From assembly GCF_027943255.1 (NCBI RefSeq), contig NW_026562179.1, positions 2,048,501 through 2,112,500 of the forward strand: a stretch of 64,000 nt of DNA. Reading direction: 5' to 3'. The notes beneath the pieces were generated by a model. It searched no databases and was not told the DNA's origin. It saw nothing but the letters and a program-made list of their open reading frames with translations. The position numbers were made by a program, and so were the translations under genes. This stretch comes from Anastrepha obliqua. Lineage: Eukaryota; Arthropoda; Insecta; Diptera; Tephritidae. Shown here piece after piece: positions 54,301-63,859 of the stretch (positions are counted from its first letter, which is position 1; every line of letters starts with the position of its first letter).

Positions 54301-55241
54301 GTTGCCAAAACAAAAATGATCTTCTTGCGATCAAAGCACGAATTTCAAGCAGCTTCGAATGTATCGATAAAGGTCCCATCTCGTATTTTTTGGGTATGGA
54401 GATCACCAGAGACGGCGATACGGGAAGCATCTCAGTCGGGCAAGCGTGGTATATAAGAGAGATTTTAGAAAAGTATAACATGACCAGTTGTCGAGCAGCG
54501 AAGACACCTTTAGACGTGGGGTTTCAAATTGGGTGCACTAGTGAGACGTGTATTAAAGCCGATGTTACAAAGTACCAATCAGCAGTCGGTGCATTAATGT
54601 ATCTCGCTATTTGCACAAGGCCAGATATATTGCACTCAATCTCGAAACTGGCACAGCGAAATCAAAATCCACACAAAGAGCACGAATCAGGTATCAAACA
54701 TATTTTACGATACCTGGCAATGACTAAAGACTACAAGTTGGTATACCGTCATACGGGCAAGCCTATCGAAGGGTTTGTGGATGCCGATTGGGGCAGTAAT
54801 AGTATCGATCGCAAGTCATACACAGGGTATGTATTCTTCTTGGGCGGTAGTTCAATATCGTGGGAGAGCAAACGCCAAAGCAGCGTAGCCCTCAGCAGCA
54901 CAGAGGCAGAATACGTCGCGTTAGCAACGGCTGCGAAAGAAGCAGTATATCTACGACGTTTATTGGCAGATATTGGCGTAAGTAGCTCCGGTGACCCAGT
55001 TAGAGTTTACAGCGACAATTTGAGCGCGCAGCAATTGGCGAAAAACCCGGTTTACCACTCACGAAGTAAACATATAGATATTAAGTACCATTTTGTTAGA
55101 GATGCACTGAATAATAATTTAATTGAAATTGAATACATTTGTACAAGTGAGATGATTGCTGATGTACTTACAAAGAATTTGAACAAAATCAAACATGAAA
55201 AATTTGTAAAACTTTTAGGTTTTAATGCAAGGTCTATGTAA
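51321..55241 (+). CDS. copia Gag-Pol polyprotein, 1,306 codons with one TGA
   Basis: The ATG at 51321 is chosen because the frame begins like copia Gag (MNSLYQIDKLDEKNFDSWRV) and stays open to 55241, except TGA at 51414-51416 (codon 32; relatives have a Trp there, so a TGG change is likely). Domains with rough residues: Gag UBN2-like 1-200; CCHC knuckle CFKCGQRGHYAANC ~225; aspartic protease WLLDSGATAHMC ~275; integrase zinc region WHERYGHLNYGSL ~395; integrase core HTDVCGPF, RSDNGREFVN and PQQNGVAERANRT ~465-570; RT FKARLVAKGCSQKFGVNYTE ~855 with catalytic YVDDLIV ~985; RNase H GFVDADWGSN ~1150 and SSTEAEYVAL, then SKHIDIKYHFVRD. All catalytic residues I can check are present. Gag, protease, integrase and RT are in one frame, as usual for copia. 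Confidence 0.93.
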
Positions 55242-55254
55242 ACGACCTACTCGT

Positions 55255-55266
55255 GTTGAGGAAGAG
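55255..55266 (+). promoter_or_regulatory. copia polypurine tract
   Basis: Purine-rich 'ttgaggaagag' stretch immediately before the 3' LTR, the usual primer for plus-strand DNA synthesis. Confidence 0.6.
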
Positions 55267-55460
55267 TGATGAAAAAGTAATCGGTTTCATCCAGCAACAT
55301 TTACAACACGAATAGATCGTAACCTACAATGCAACTCTGCTTCATATTTTCTTCTATTTTCCATTTCATCTTATTGAATAACATATTTTAGTCTTTGAAT
55401 AAACGCCAACATATCTAAACGTGTTTTTTCTTGTTTTCCGATTCTCGGCTCTGCCCAACA
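55267..55460 (+). repeat. copia 3' LTR
   Basis: 194 bp, equal to the 5' LTR except two substitutions (in the 'catacag/catccag' and 'tacgat/tccgat' words). This suggests a recent insertion. Confidence 0.95.
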
Positions 55461-57010
55461 AAATGAACATTTTTCAGGGTGTAATTTTAGATTATGTGTT
55501 CTACATAAATCGAAAACATTTTTCAAGTTTGAAAGCATGTGTTTTTCAGAGCAACCAAGGACTACTAAGTCATCCATATATAAGAAAGCTTGCTCTGGTT
55601 TTAAACCACTGAAATCAATTGTCATCATTCTTTGGAATGAATTAGGTGCTACCTTTAAGCCATATGGTAGTCTAGTAAATCTGTATGAACCGTTGTTGGT
55701 TGAAAAAGATGTTAAATTTCTTGAATTTTTATCAAGTTCTATTTGATGAAATCCAGTCATTAGATCGAGACATGAAAAATACTTTGCCCTTCCGAGTTGG
55801 TCTAAAATGTCATCTATTCTCGGTAACGGTAATTTATCTGCAATTAATTTTTTGATGATATGTCTGTAGTCGATTACTAATCTCCATCTTTTTTCAACTG
55901 AGTTCGGTAGAGACTTTTTTGGTACCAATAGTATTGGACTATTTTATTCTGAAAATGATGGTTCGACTATTTTGTCTTCTATAAGTTTGTTTACTTGTCT
56001 CTCAATTTCATCCTTATGTGTGTGGGGTATACGGTAGTTCTTTATGTATACTGGCTGTTTGTCTTTAACCATTAACTTTTGCTTATAAAAATTATTTGTT
56101 GTTATTGTTTCTGTTTCTAACCCAAATATGTCACTGTATTCGGAACATAGGTTTGTCAATTGTTTTTTATATGTTTTAGGTAAATTTTTTCTCAATTTGT
56201 TGAGAATATCCGTTTTTCTTTGTGCATTACCTGTGTCATGTTTATTATGTCGTAATCAGAAACATTTTCAGTTAAAATGTTGCTTTGCTTTAAAGATACT
56301 GTATTATTATTTGTATTTAAAATGCGGATATAGGCGTTGTCAGATTTTACCAAGGTATTGGCTATAAATATTCCAGGGTGTGGTTCTTGATTTGGAATCA
56401 GTGCTTCATCCAAGGTATTAGGTAAGTTTATTTTTCGTATAACTTCTGACCTTGCGGGAATAGTTATTTCGTCGTAAATTTTAAATCAAAAAATATTGTA
56501 CCAATAGAACTGATTTTGCCTTGCCCTATACCGCTTAATGCTGTAATGTGTTTTGTGTTTATTTTTTGAAAGGTGGATTTATTGAATTTTAAGAGTGATA
56601 TATCTGCACCAGTATCTACAAGTAGTGTAATGTTTGTATTTAAATCTGCTATTTTAAGTTGTACAAAAATGCTAAAGTTAAGGTTAAGCGTGTGTATCTT
56701 AGAGGCGTAGATTAGTTTTCCAAGTTGTTTTCGTCCGATTGGGCAACTCGTACATTGTGTGTCATGTTCCGGTTGAAATTTCGTCTGCCTTGTCGGTAAC
56801 GATTTCTATTTTGATTATTATTTCCTAAATTATCAAAATTTAAACGATTTTGATTTCTGGGGAAGTTGTTTCTTCTTTGGAACCTTCCATTTCTTGCAAA
56901 TCGTCCATTGAATGGTCGTTGACCAAAATGTAGTATTGTGTTTTGTTGTCCTGTAGCTTCAGTACAGCTACCAATGAATTTGTTATCAGTGTTATACTCT
57001 ACAATTTGAG
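55461..57010 (-). pseudogene. Ty3/gypsy gag end, protease and RT, upstream of the copia insert
   Basis: Minus strand: a Gag C-terminal tail rich in Arg/Asn (RQGRRNFNRNMTHN, about 56712-56950); aspartic protease LLVDTGADISLLKF near 56620; linker QEPHPGIFIANTLVK near 56370; then RT: VYIKNYRIPHTHKDEI, KLIEDKIVEPSFSE-stop (TAA at 55944-55946), RWRLVIDYRHIIKKL, FSCLDLMTGFHQIELD, RFTRLPYGLKVAPNSFQRMM and catalytic FLYMDDLVVLG. RT stops at the copia insertion after KLHPEKCSF and resumes at 50985. Frame changes occur near 56195 and 56470. The Gag portion is cut off at about 57010 by the mitochondrial segment. Confidence 0.8.
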
Positions 57011-57029
57011 CTACTTGAATAAAATAAGA

Positions 57030-58741
57030 AAAAAAATCTAAAAAGGAAAGTAATTCATAAAACAAATAATAAAAGATAAATTTTTAAATTATTATTATGT
57101 AAAAAATAAACTAATTGAGAATATTCTACCAACTTATTATACAAATTCTGTCCTCCTATAAATTCAGATCATCCTTGATCAAAAGATTTATAAACAATTC
57201 TTCCTAAAACTAAAGGAAAATTAATTACACCATAAGTAGAAATGTAAGGTATAAATCATATCGAACCAGAAAAATAACTTACTAAATAATTATTTAAAGA
57301 TTTATTAAAATAAAATAAAGATACATTTGAAATTAAATAACCTAATAATCCCCCACTAATACAAACAAATAAAGTTAATAATTTCAAATAAATTGGTAAA
57401 CAAATTATATAAGGTGTAGGAAAAATCAATCATCTAAGTATACTACCACCAATAATACTTATAATTAATAACCCTCTCATACCACGCAACATAACCCATC
57501 CTTCATCTCTTAGTATATTCAAAGAACCACAATTTAATTCACCAGTCATAGAATAATAAACCAACCGAAAAGAATAACATACAGTTAATCCAGTAGAAAA
57601 AAAATAAAGAAAAAAAGAAAATATATTAATATATCTCAAGGACACAATTTCTAAAATCAAATCCTTAGAATAAAATCCAGCTAAAAAAGGTATACCACAT
57701 AAAGCTAAATTAGCAACATTAAAACAACCAGAAGTTAAAGGTATATAAATTCCTAATCCACCTATCAACCGAATATCTTGCGAATTATTTATATTATGAA
57801 TAATAGCTCCAGCACATATAAATAATAACGCTTTAAATAAAGCATGACTCAATAAATGAAAAAAAGCCAGTTTATAAAATCCTATTGATAAAATTCTTAT
57901 TATTAAACCCAACTGACTCAAAGTAGATAAAGCAATAATTTTTTTTAAATCAAATTCAAAATTAGCTCCTAATCCAGCTATAAATATAGTCAACCCAGAT
58001 AATAAAAGTAAAACTTGACCTATTCAAGAATTACATAATAAAATATTAAACCGAATTAATAAATAAACTCCAGCAGTAACAAGAGTAGAAGAATGAACTA
58101 ATGCAGAAACAGGAGTAGGAGCTGCTATTGCAGCAGGTAATCAAGATGAAAAAGGAATTTGTGCTGTTTTAGTTATAGCAGCGAATATATTTAATCCACC
58201 AATAATTTCTATCTCGATTCTATTTTTTATTGTTTCCAAATAAAAAATATAGTTTCAACTTCCATAATTTAGCATTCAAGCAATAGCTAATAAAAAGGCA
58301 ACATCACCAATTCGATTAGACAAAGCAGTTAATATACCAGCATTATAAGATTTTACATTTTGAAAATAAATTACTAAACAATAAAAAACTAATCCCAATC
58401 CATCTCATCCTAATAAAATTCTAATTAAATTAGGACTAATAATTAATAACATTACAGACAAAACAAATATAAGAACTAATATAATAAAACGATTAATATT
58501 TACATCTCCCCCTATATATTCCTTTCTATAATAAATAACTAAAGAAGAAATTAATAAAACAAAAGATATAAATAATAAACTCATTCAATCAAATAAAAAA
58601 GTTATAACAATTCTACAAGAATTAAATCTAACTACTTCTCATTCAATAAATACACAAAAATCCTTAATTAACATTAACAATCTAAACAAAAAAAAAATTA
58701 GCTCTAAATAAAATTAAAACCAAAAGTCTAATTCTACAAAT
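57030..58741 (-). pseudogene. ND5: ND5, NADH dehydrogenase subunit 5 (NUMT)
   Basis: Read with the invertebrate mitochondrial code, the minus strand from ATT at 58741 gives ICSISLLVLILFSANFF, then after a +1 shift MLIKDFCVFIEWEVVSFNSC, and continues to DQGWSEFMGGQNLYNKLVEY and NNNLKIYLLLFVLW near the end. A T-run of 10 (plus-strand A-run 58688-58697) causes the shift; with nine the frame is normal. In a mitochondrion the protein is a proton-pumping membrane subunit of complex I. The 3' end fades into non-mitochondrial sequence at about 57030, so the last codons may be missing. Length (~1.7 kb) is normal. Confidence 0.88.
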
Positions 58742-58760
58742 AGATAAATACTTTCTCACG

Positions 58761-58826
58761 ATTTAAAATGATCAAAAATCATATCATTGACACCACAAAT
58801 CAATATTTTAAATAAACTATTTAAAT
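58761..58826 (-). tRNA. trnH: tRNA-His (GTG), NUMT copy
   Basis: A 66-nt cloverleaf on the minus strand with acceptor 'atttaaa'/'tttaaat' and anticodon GTG in 'tgatttgtggtgtca'. It sits between ND5 and ND4 as in fly mtDNA. Not expected to be expressed in the nucleus. Confidence 0.85.
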
Positions 58827-58830
58827 AAAG

Positions 58831-60151
58831 TTAAAGTCAAATTATACAAATATCACTCTTTAAAATTAATAAATTTAAAGGAAATCAATGTAAAAATAAT
58901 AAATAATATTCCCGAATTTTACCACCTCTAAACGAATAAACTCCAGAAAATAACTTACCATGCTGACTATAAGCGTATAAATATAAAGTATAAGCAGCTC
59001 TAATAAAAGATAATAAAGATAAAGAAATTATTGTTAATCAAGATCAACTAACAATTCTATTTAATAAACAAATTTCACCTAATAAATTTAAAGAAGGAGG
59101 TGCAGCTATATTACAAGCTCTTAACAAAAATCATCATAATGTTATAGAAGGTATAAAATTTAATAAACCCTTATTAATTAATAAACTTCGACTACCTAAC
59201 CGTTCATATGTAATATTAACTAGACAAAAAAGTCCTGAAGAACAAAGTCCATGGGCAATTATTAATGTATAAGGACCACAAAATCCTAAATATCTTAAAG
59301 TTATAAGACCTCCTAAAACAATTCCTATTTGAGCAACAGAAGAATAAGCAATTAAAGCCTTTAAATCAGTTTGACGTAAACAAACTAAACTAATTAAAAC
59401 ACCCCCAATTAATCTAATTCTAATTCAAATATAATTATATTTAATACCACTTACCTGTAAAAAAGAAAAAACTCGTAATAATCCATATCCACCTAATTTT
59501 AACATAACTCTAGCTAAAATTATTGAACCAGAAACAGGTGCTTCTACATGAGCTTTTGGTAATCATAAATGAACCAAAAATATAAGTATTTTAACTAAAA
59601 AAGCTAAAATTAAAGATAAATATAATAAATCATAACAATTAACATAATTTATCAAAAGATAATAATTCAATGTTATCAAAGTATTATATAAATAAAAAAT
59701 TCCTACCAATATAGGTAAAGAAACTAATAAAGTATAAAATAAAAGATAAATACCAGCTTGTAAACGTTCAGGTTGATATCCTCAACCCAAAATTAAAAAT
59801 AAAGTAGGAATCAGTCTTCTTTCAAAAAATAAATAAAACATAAATAAATTTATTCTACCAAAGGTTAAAACTAAACATAATAATAAAATTAACACATTAA
59901 TTAAAAAAAAGTTTTCATAATTACTATATTTATTAATAGATTCACTAGAAGTAATTATAAGTGTACAAATTCAAAAACTTAATAAAATTAATCCATATGA
60001 AATAATATCAAATCCCAAAAAATAAGAAATATTTACAAAATAATTTGTACAATAATTCATTAAAATAAAAATAAAACTTACCAAAAATAGTAAATTTTGA
60101 ACCGTTCAAAATGAATTTATAATAAAACAAAAAGGTATAATAAAAAAGAAA
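58831..60151 (-). pseudogene. ND4: ND4, NADH dehydrogenase subunit 4 (NUMT), main part
   Basis: The minus strand ends with LKSDICMIWL-stop at 58831 and runs back through typical ND4 segments (FLILGWGYQPER near 59780, [19 protein letters not shown] near 59550, SYERLGS near 59200) to FFIIPFCFI at about 60145. Its first ~10 codons (MLKLIFMMIF) lie at 61449-61420, separated by a 1.25-kb nuclear insert. The reading frame looks largely open in the mitochondrial code; I did not verify every codon. Complex I membrane subunit in its original setting. Confidence 0.85.
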
Positions 60152-60842
60152 GTGTGTGGTAGTTCACGGAACCCGCACGATTGAAGTGAAACTTCTTTTA
60201 TCAACAAATCAATAATTTAACTATTATTTCAATATAATGCATGCAGAAGTCATGGAAAGCATGGAATGGAATTTTATTAAACAGAATTATTTATTTATTT
60301 TAATATAAAAAGAAATGAATTTATTGTACTCAATTACATTTGGTTCTCGGCATTGTCATTATCATTATTGGATTCGTTTTCCAAAAATGAAACAAGGGCT
60401 TTATGGTAACTGAAATACGTAAAAAATGATCTACATTCTAATCTATCAAGGTATCGATGAAATACTGCATCAATGGTAGTTCCGCATCTTGTTGTTGGTA
60501 CTACAAATTATCACTTATCGTACAACCGGAGGATTCACTGTCACGGTGTTCAACAGTAGCTCTTAATTTTTTACGCTCCAAATACTCACGTTGCCGTTCA
60601 GCACCTGTTTTCGGTTTCCGTTTTTGTTAATTTGATGCCATATTTAACAGAAATCAATCAACAAAACAAAATATGTTTGTAAGATTTGCTCAAAACTACA
60701 CACACACTCTATGACGCGTCTCGCGTTACTAATAATATTGTGTTTGGGATAACTGTCAACTGTTTCCACCGAAATGCGTTCGCAAAGTGTATGGTCTTTG
60801 GTATGGTAAACAGATTTATGATACATTATTTTGCGACGACAG

Positions 60843-60945
60843 CACAGCGCGATAGCCCAGCGGCTAGCAATGTGGGCTTCCGATCCGAAATCCTTGGTTC
60901 GAATCACAAGAAAATTTTTTTTTTTTTTTTTTTTATACATTTATT
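60843..60945 (+). repeat. tRNA-derived SINE head with poly-T
   Basis: 'gcgcgatagcccagcggcta' has an A-box-like word and 'ggttcgaatcac' a B box, spaced as in a tRNA. A run of about 20 T follows. The sequence differs from the 9695 SINE head, so it is a separate family. The acceptor stem does not pair, so it is not a working tRNA gene. Confidence 0.55.
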
Positions 60946-60969
60946 TCATTTTGTTTTATGATATGTTTA

Positions 60970-61146
60970 TGAGCAGATTTTTTTCATGGCAGAAATACAC
61001 TCGGAGGTTTGCCATTGCCTGCCGAGGGGCGACCGCTATTAGAAAAATGTTTTCATTAATTTTGCTTTCACCGAGATTCGAACCAACGACCTCTCTGTGA
61101 ATTCCGAATGGTGATCACGCACCAACCCACTCGGCTACGGCGGCCG
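60970..61146 (-). repeat. tRNA-derived SINE, minus orientation
   Basis: Reverse complement of the 9695 SINE: head 'ggccgccgtagccgagtggg' ending at 61146, B box 'ggttcgaatctcgg', then the body 'taatagcggtcgcccctcgg' to 'catgaaaaaaatctgc'. The tail beyond is missing. Confidence 0.8.
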
Positions 61147-61419
61147 TCAATCAAATGTCATATTTACAAATTACATTCGATAAGAATGCAATAATAAACG
61201 ACCGCATTACATTCACGACGACACGCCACGCCAGTCTTTTAACAGATGGCGCTGGCATAGCGGAGTTTTACGTAGTTTAGCGTAGTTTTACTCCTCACAG
61301 CGTTTCATCCACGCCACGCTTTTAACAGATGGCGCTGGCGTAGCGTCACATATCGATGAAACGCTATGGTTTTACTCCTCACAGCGTTTCATCCTTCGAG
61401 ACAAAAGAAGTTTCACTTC

Positions 61420-61449
61420 AAAAATTATTATAAAAATTAACTTTAACAT
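61420..61449 (-). pseudogene. ND4: ND4 5' end (NUMT), separated from its body
   Basis: ATG at 61449 just after the ND4L stop, reading MLKLIFMMIF in the mitochondrial code, then the nuclear insert. The tight spacing to ND4L is normal for insect mtDNA. Confidence 0.8.
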
Positions 61450-61451
61450 TG

Positions 61452-61739
61452 TTATACATTAAATGATTGAAAATAATCATTTCCATGAGTTCGAATTATA
61501 GATACTAAAATTGAAAGACCCAAAGCCCCTTCACAAACACTAAAAGTTAAAAATATTATACTAAAATATCTTCTAAAATCTATTAAATTTAAATAAATAA
61601 ATAATAAAAAAAATAAACTTAAAACAATATATTCTAATCTTAAAAGCATAGACAATAAATATTTACGATTAAAAACGAAAACAAATACTCCTATTAAAAT
61701 TAAAAAACAAGGTAATCCCCAATATAATAATTTTAACAT
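61452..61739 (-). pseudogene. ND4L: ND4L, NADH dehydrogenase subunit 4L (NUMT)
   Basis: A 95-codon frame from ATG 61739 to TAA at 61452-61454, starting [17 protein letters not shown] and containing [18 protein letters not shown] and [11 protein letters not shown], diagnostic for ND4L. The frame is intact. It is a small three-helix membrane subunit of complex I. Confidence 0.92.
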
Positions 61740-61741
61740 TA

Positions 61742-61805
61742 GTTTTAATAGTTTAACAAAAACATTGGTCTTGTAAATCAAAAATAAGAATTAATCTTTT
61801 AAAAC
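61742..61805 (+). tRNA. trnT: tRNA-Thr (TGT), NUMT copy
   Basis: 64 nt with acceptor 'gttttaa'/'ttaaaac' and anticodon TGT in 'ttggtcttgtaaatcaa'. Plus strand, in the insect position between ND4L and tRNA-Pro. Confidence 0.88.
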
Positions 61806-61807
61806 TT

Positions 61808-61872
61808 CAAGAGAAAAGAAATAACTTTATCATTAATCCCCAAAATTAATATTTTAAATAAACTACCTCCTG
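61808..61872 (-). tRNA. trnP: tRNA-Pro (TGG), NUMT copy
   Basis: Minus strand from 61872, acceptor 'caggagg' pairing imperfectly with 'tctcttg', anticodon TGG in 'aattttggggatt'. The weak acceptor pairing may reflect decay. Confidence 0.8.
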
Positions 61873-61874
61873 AT

Positions 61875-62399
61875 ATTATACAATTAACTTTATACTCAAC
61901 AACATTGATTTCTAGTCTTATTTTTATTCAAATAAATCATCAATTAGCAATAGGATTAATGTTATTAATTCAAACATTACAAATTTGTCTTCTAACTGGA
62001 TTCATAGCTAAAAGATTCTGATTCTCGTATGTATTATTTTTAATTTTTCTAGGAGGAGTATTAGTATTATTCATCTACGTTACATCCCTAGCATCAAATG
62101 AAATATTCTCGCTTTCAATGAAAACAGCCTTTTCATTTATATTAATTTTCATTTTATTAATAGGTACAAGATGATTTATAGATAAATCATACATTTCATC
62201 CTTCATTCAAAATAACGAAATACAAACTATAATTAATTTAAATATATTTACAGAAGAAAATTCTCTAAATCTTCATAAATTATATAATTATCCAACAAAT
62301 GTAATTACTATTTTATTAATAAATTACTTATTAATTACATTAATTGCAATAGTAAAAATTACTAAATTATTCTACGGACCCCTTCGATTAATAAATTAA
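61875..62399 (+). pseudogene. ND6: ND6, NADH dehydrogenase subunit 6 (NUMT)
   Basis: 175 codons including the stop, from ATT 61875 to TAA 62397-62399 with no frameshift, reading (mitochondrial code) MQLTLYSTTLISSLIFIQMN ... GGVLVLFIYVTSLASNE ... KITKLFYGPLRLMN. The VLVLFIYVTSLASNE block is typical of insect ND6. Several TGA/ATA codons need the mitochondrial code. Confidence 0.92.
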
Positions 62400-62403
62400 A
62401 CTA

Positions 62404-63503
62404 ATGAACAAACCTTTACGAACCCAACACCCATTATTCAAAATTGCAAATAATGCTCTAGTAGATCTTCCAGCTCCAATTAATATTTCAGCCTGATGAA
62501 ACTTCGGGTCACTATTAGGATTATGTTTAATTATTCAAATTCTAACAGGACTTTTCTTAGCTATACATTATACAGCAGATATTAATTTAGCTTTTAATAG
62601 TGTTAATCATATTTGTCGAGATGTAAATTATGGTTGATTATTACGAACTTTACATGCTAATGGTGCATCATTTTTCTTCATTTGTATTTATCTACATATT
62701 GGTCGAGGAATTTATTACGGCTCATATTTATTTACACCTACATGACTAGTAGGAGTTCTAATTCTATTTTTAGTTATAGCAACAGCATTCATAGGTTACG
62801 TTTTACCATGAGGACAAATATCATTCTACAAAATATTATTACAAATCTATTATCTGCAATTCCTTACTTAGGAATTGATTTAGTTCAATGAGTTTGAGGA
62901 GGATTTGCAGTAGATAATGCCACTCTTACACGATTCTTTACATTTCATTTTATTTTACCATTTATTGCATTAGCAATAACATTAATTCATTTATTATTTT
63001 TACATCAAACAGGATCTAATAATCCAATTGGATTAAATTCTAATATTGATAAAATTCCATTCCACCCATATTTTACATACAAGGACATTGTAGGATTTAT
63101 TATTATAATTATAGCACTTCTATTATTAACTTTAATTAACCCTTACCTATTAGGAGATCCTGATAATTTCATCCCTGTTAATCCTCTAGTAACACCAGTA
63201 CACATTCAACCTGAATGATATTTTCTATTTGCATATGCAATTTTGCGTTCTATTCCTAATAAATTAGGAGGAGTTATTGCATTAGTTTTATCAATTGCAA
63301 TCCTAGCAATTTTACCATTCTATCATTTAAGAAACTTCCGAGGAATCCAATTTTATCCTGTAAATAAAATTCTATTTTGAATTATAGTAGTTACTGTAAT
63401 TCTATTAACATGAATCGGAGCACGACCTGTAGAAGATCCTTATGTACTAGTTGGACAAATTTTAACAGTAGTTTACTTCTTATATTACATTATTAATCCA
63501 CTA
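62404..63503 (+). pseudogene. CYTB: CYTB, cytochrome b (NUMT), frameshifted and truncated
   Basis: ATG at 62404 ([20 protein letters not shown]), then [20 protein letters not shown], a haem-ligand region AMHYTADI and CRDVNYGW, and GYVLPWGQMSF. At about 62826-62845 roughly 4 bp are missing compared with the normal gene, shifting the frame. From [20 protein letters not shown] the frame is normal again with [29 protein letters not shown] and [13 protein letters not shown]. It ends after YYIINPL at 63503 where a copia LTR begins, so the last ~11 codons are displaced. Central subunit of complex III in mitochondria. Confidence 0.92.
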
Positions 63504-63738
63504 TGTTGAATTCTAAATACAACTCTGCAAACCAATCCTACTCTCTTGTACTTCACTTACATGGAACTTTATACTTGTACGATTATACGTTAGATAGTAG
63601 GCTATGCCAAAATTAACTTTGTACTTATTATACGTTAGATAGTAGGCGATGACAAAAAATGTAAAAACGGCAGTTAGAATAAAAACGTGAATTACATCGA
63701 CACGACTTTTTCTTTCTCTGCGCGGAAATACTGCTTCA
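63504..63738 (+). repeat. 5' LTR of a second copia element
   Basis: Starts 'tgttgaattctaaatacaac', ends 'actgcttca' (TG...CA), 235 bp. It contains an internal direct repeat 'attatacgttagatagtagg' (two copies about 58 bp apart). It is unlike the LTR at 50991. The target duplication cannot be checked because the 3' end is outside the window; 'cacta' (63499-63503) is the left candidate. Confidence 0.8.
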
Positions 63739-63740
63739 AA

Positions 63741-63755
63741 TGGTTATGGGCCAAG
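63741..63755 (+). promoter_or_regulatory. Primer-binding site of the second copia element
   Basis: 'tggttatgggccaag' two bases after the LTR, close to the initiator-tRNA-Met half type of the first copia (one C shorter in the C-run). Confidence 0.7.
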
Positions 63756-63859
63756 GTATCGATTTGGGTTTCTAAGTTCACGGTCAATATACATAAATTG
63801 AAGTTGTAATAATTTGGTTGATTTGCTTATCCGGTTTTAAAAGCAATAGTCGCGGTAAA

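Larger units (their letters stand above)
50991..55460 (+). mobile_element. Ty1/copia retrotransposon, young, inserted in gypsy RT
   Basis: Two 194-bp LTRs (50991-51184, 55267-55460) differ at two positions. 'aaatg' flanks both ends (50986-50990, 55461-55465) as a 5-bp target duplication. Ignoring the insert and one duplicate, the gypsy pol frame is uninterrupted across the joint. The polyprotein is nearly intact. Confidence 0.95.
60152..61420. mobile_element. Nuclear insertion inside the NUMT ND4 gene
   Basis: 'tgaagtgaaacttcttttat' at 60182 and its inverse 'aaaagaagtttcacttca' ending at 61420 form ~21-bp inverted repeats with one mismatch. The 30 bp left of the first repeat (60152-60181) are also non-mitochondrial. 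Inside: a minus-strand stretch reading KRKPKTGAERQREYLERKKL (about 60565-60630), a tRNA-like SINE head (60843-60912), a second SINE (60970-61146) and a GC-rich repeat with 'ttttaacagatggcgctggc' occurring twice (61235, 61316). It resembles a deleted DNA transposon with SINEs nested in it; no superfamily is assigned. Confidence 0.55.
57015..63503. other. Nuclear mitochondrial DNA insertion (NUMT), ~5.2 kb of mtDNA
   Basis: Contains ND5(-), tRNA-His(-), ND4(-), ND4L(-), tRNA-Thr(+), tRNA-Pro(-), ND6(+) and CYTB(+) in the standard insect order. It is bordered by gypsy Gag on the left and a copia LTR on the right, and interrupted by nuclear sequence at about 60152-61420. Frameshifts in ND5 and CYTB show it is non-functional nuclear DNA. 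The genes use the invertebrate mitochondrial code (TGA as Trp, AGA as Ser). Confidence 0.93.

Noticed and set aside
53416..54481. Several 70-95-codon frames opposite the copia polyprotein
   Set aside because: Antisense shadows of the intact Gag-Pol frame.
48811..57010. Env-bearing retrovirus-like (errantivirus) element
   Set aside because: No third coding region with signal peptide or membrane segment lies between integrase and the putative 3' LTR; it is a plain Ty3/gypsy retrotransposon copy.
60843..60912. Functional tRNA gene
   Set aside because: A and B boxes are present but the acceptor ends do not pair; it is better read as a SINE head.
57030..63503. Functional mitochondrial genome segment
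   Set aside because: Frameshifts in ND5 and CYTB, a nuclear insert in ND4 and flanking nuclear retrotransposons show a nuclear copy.
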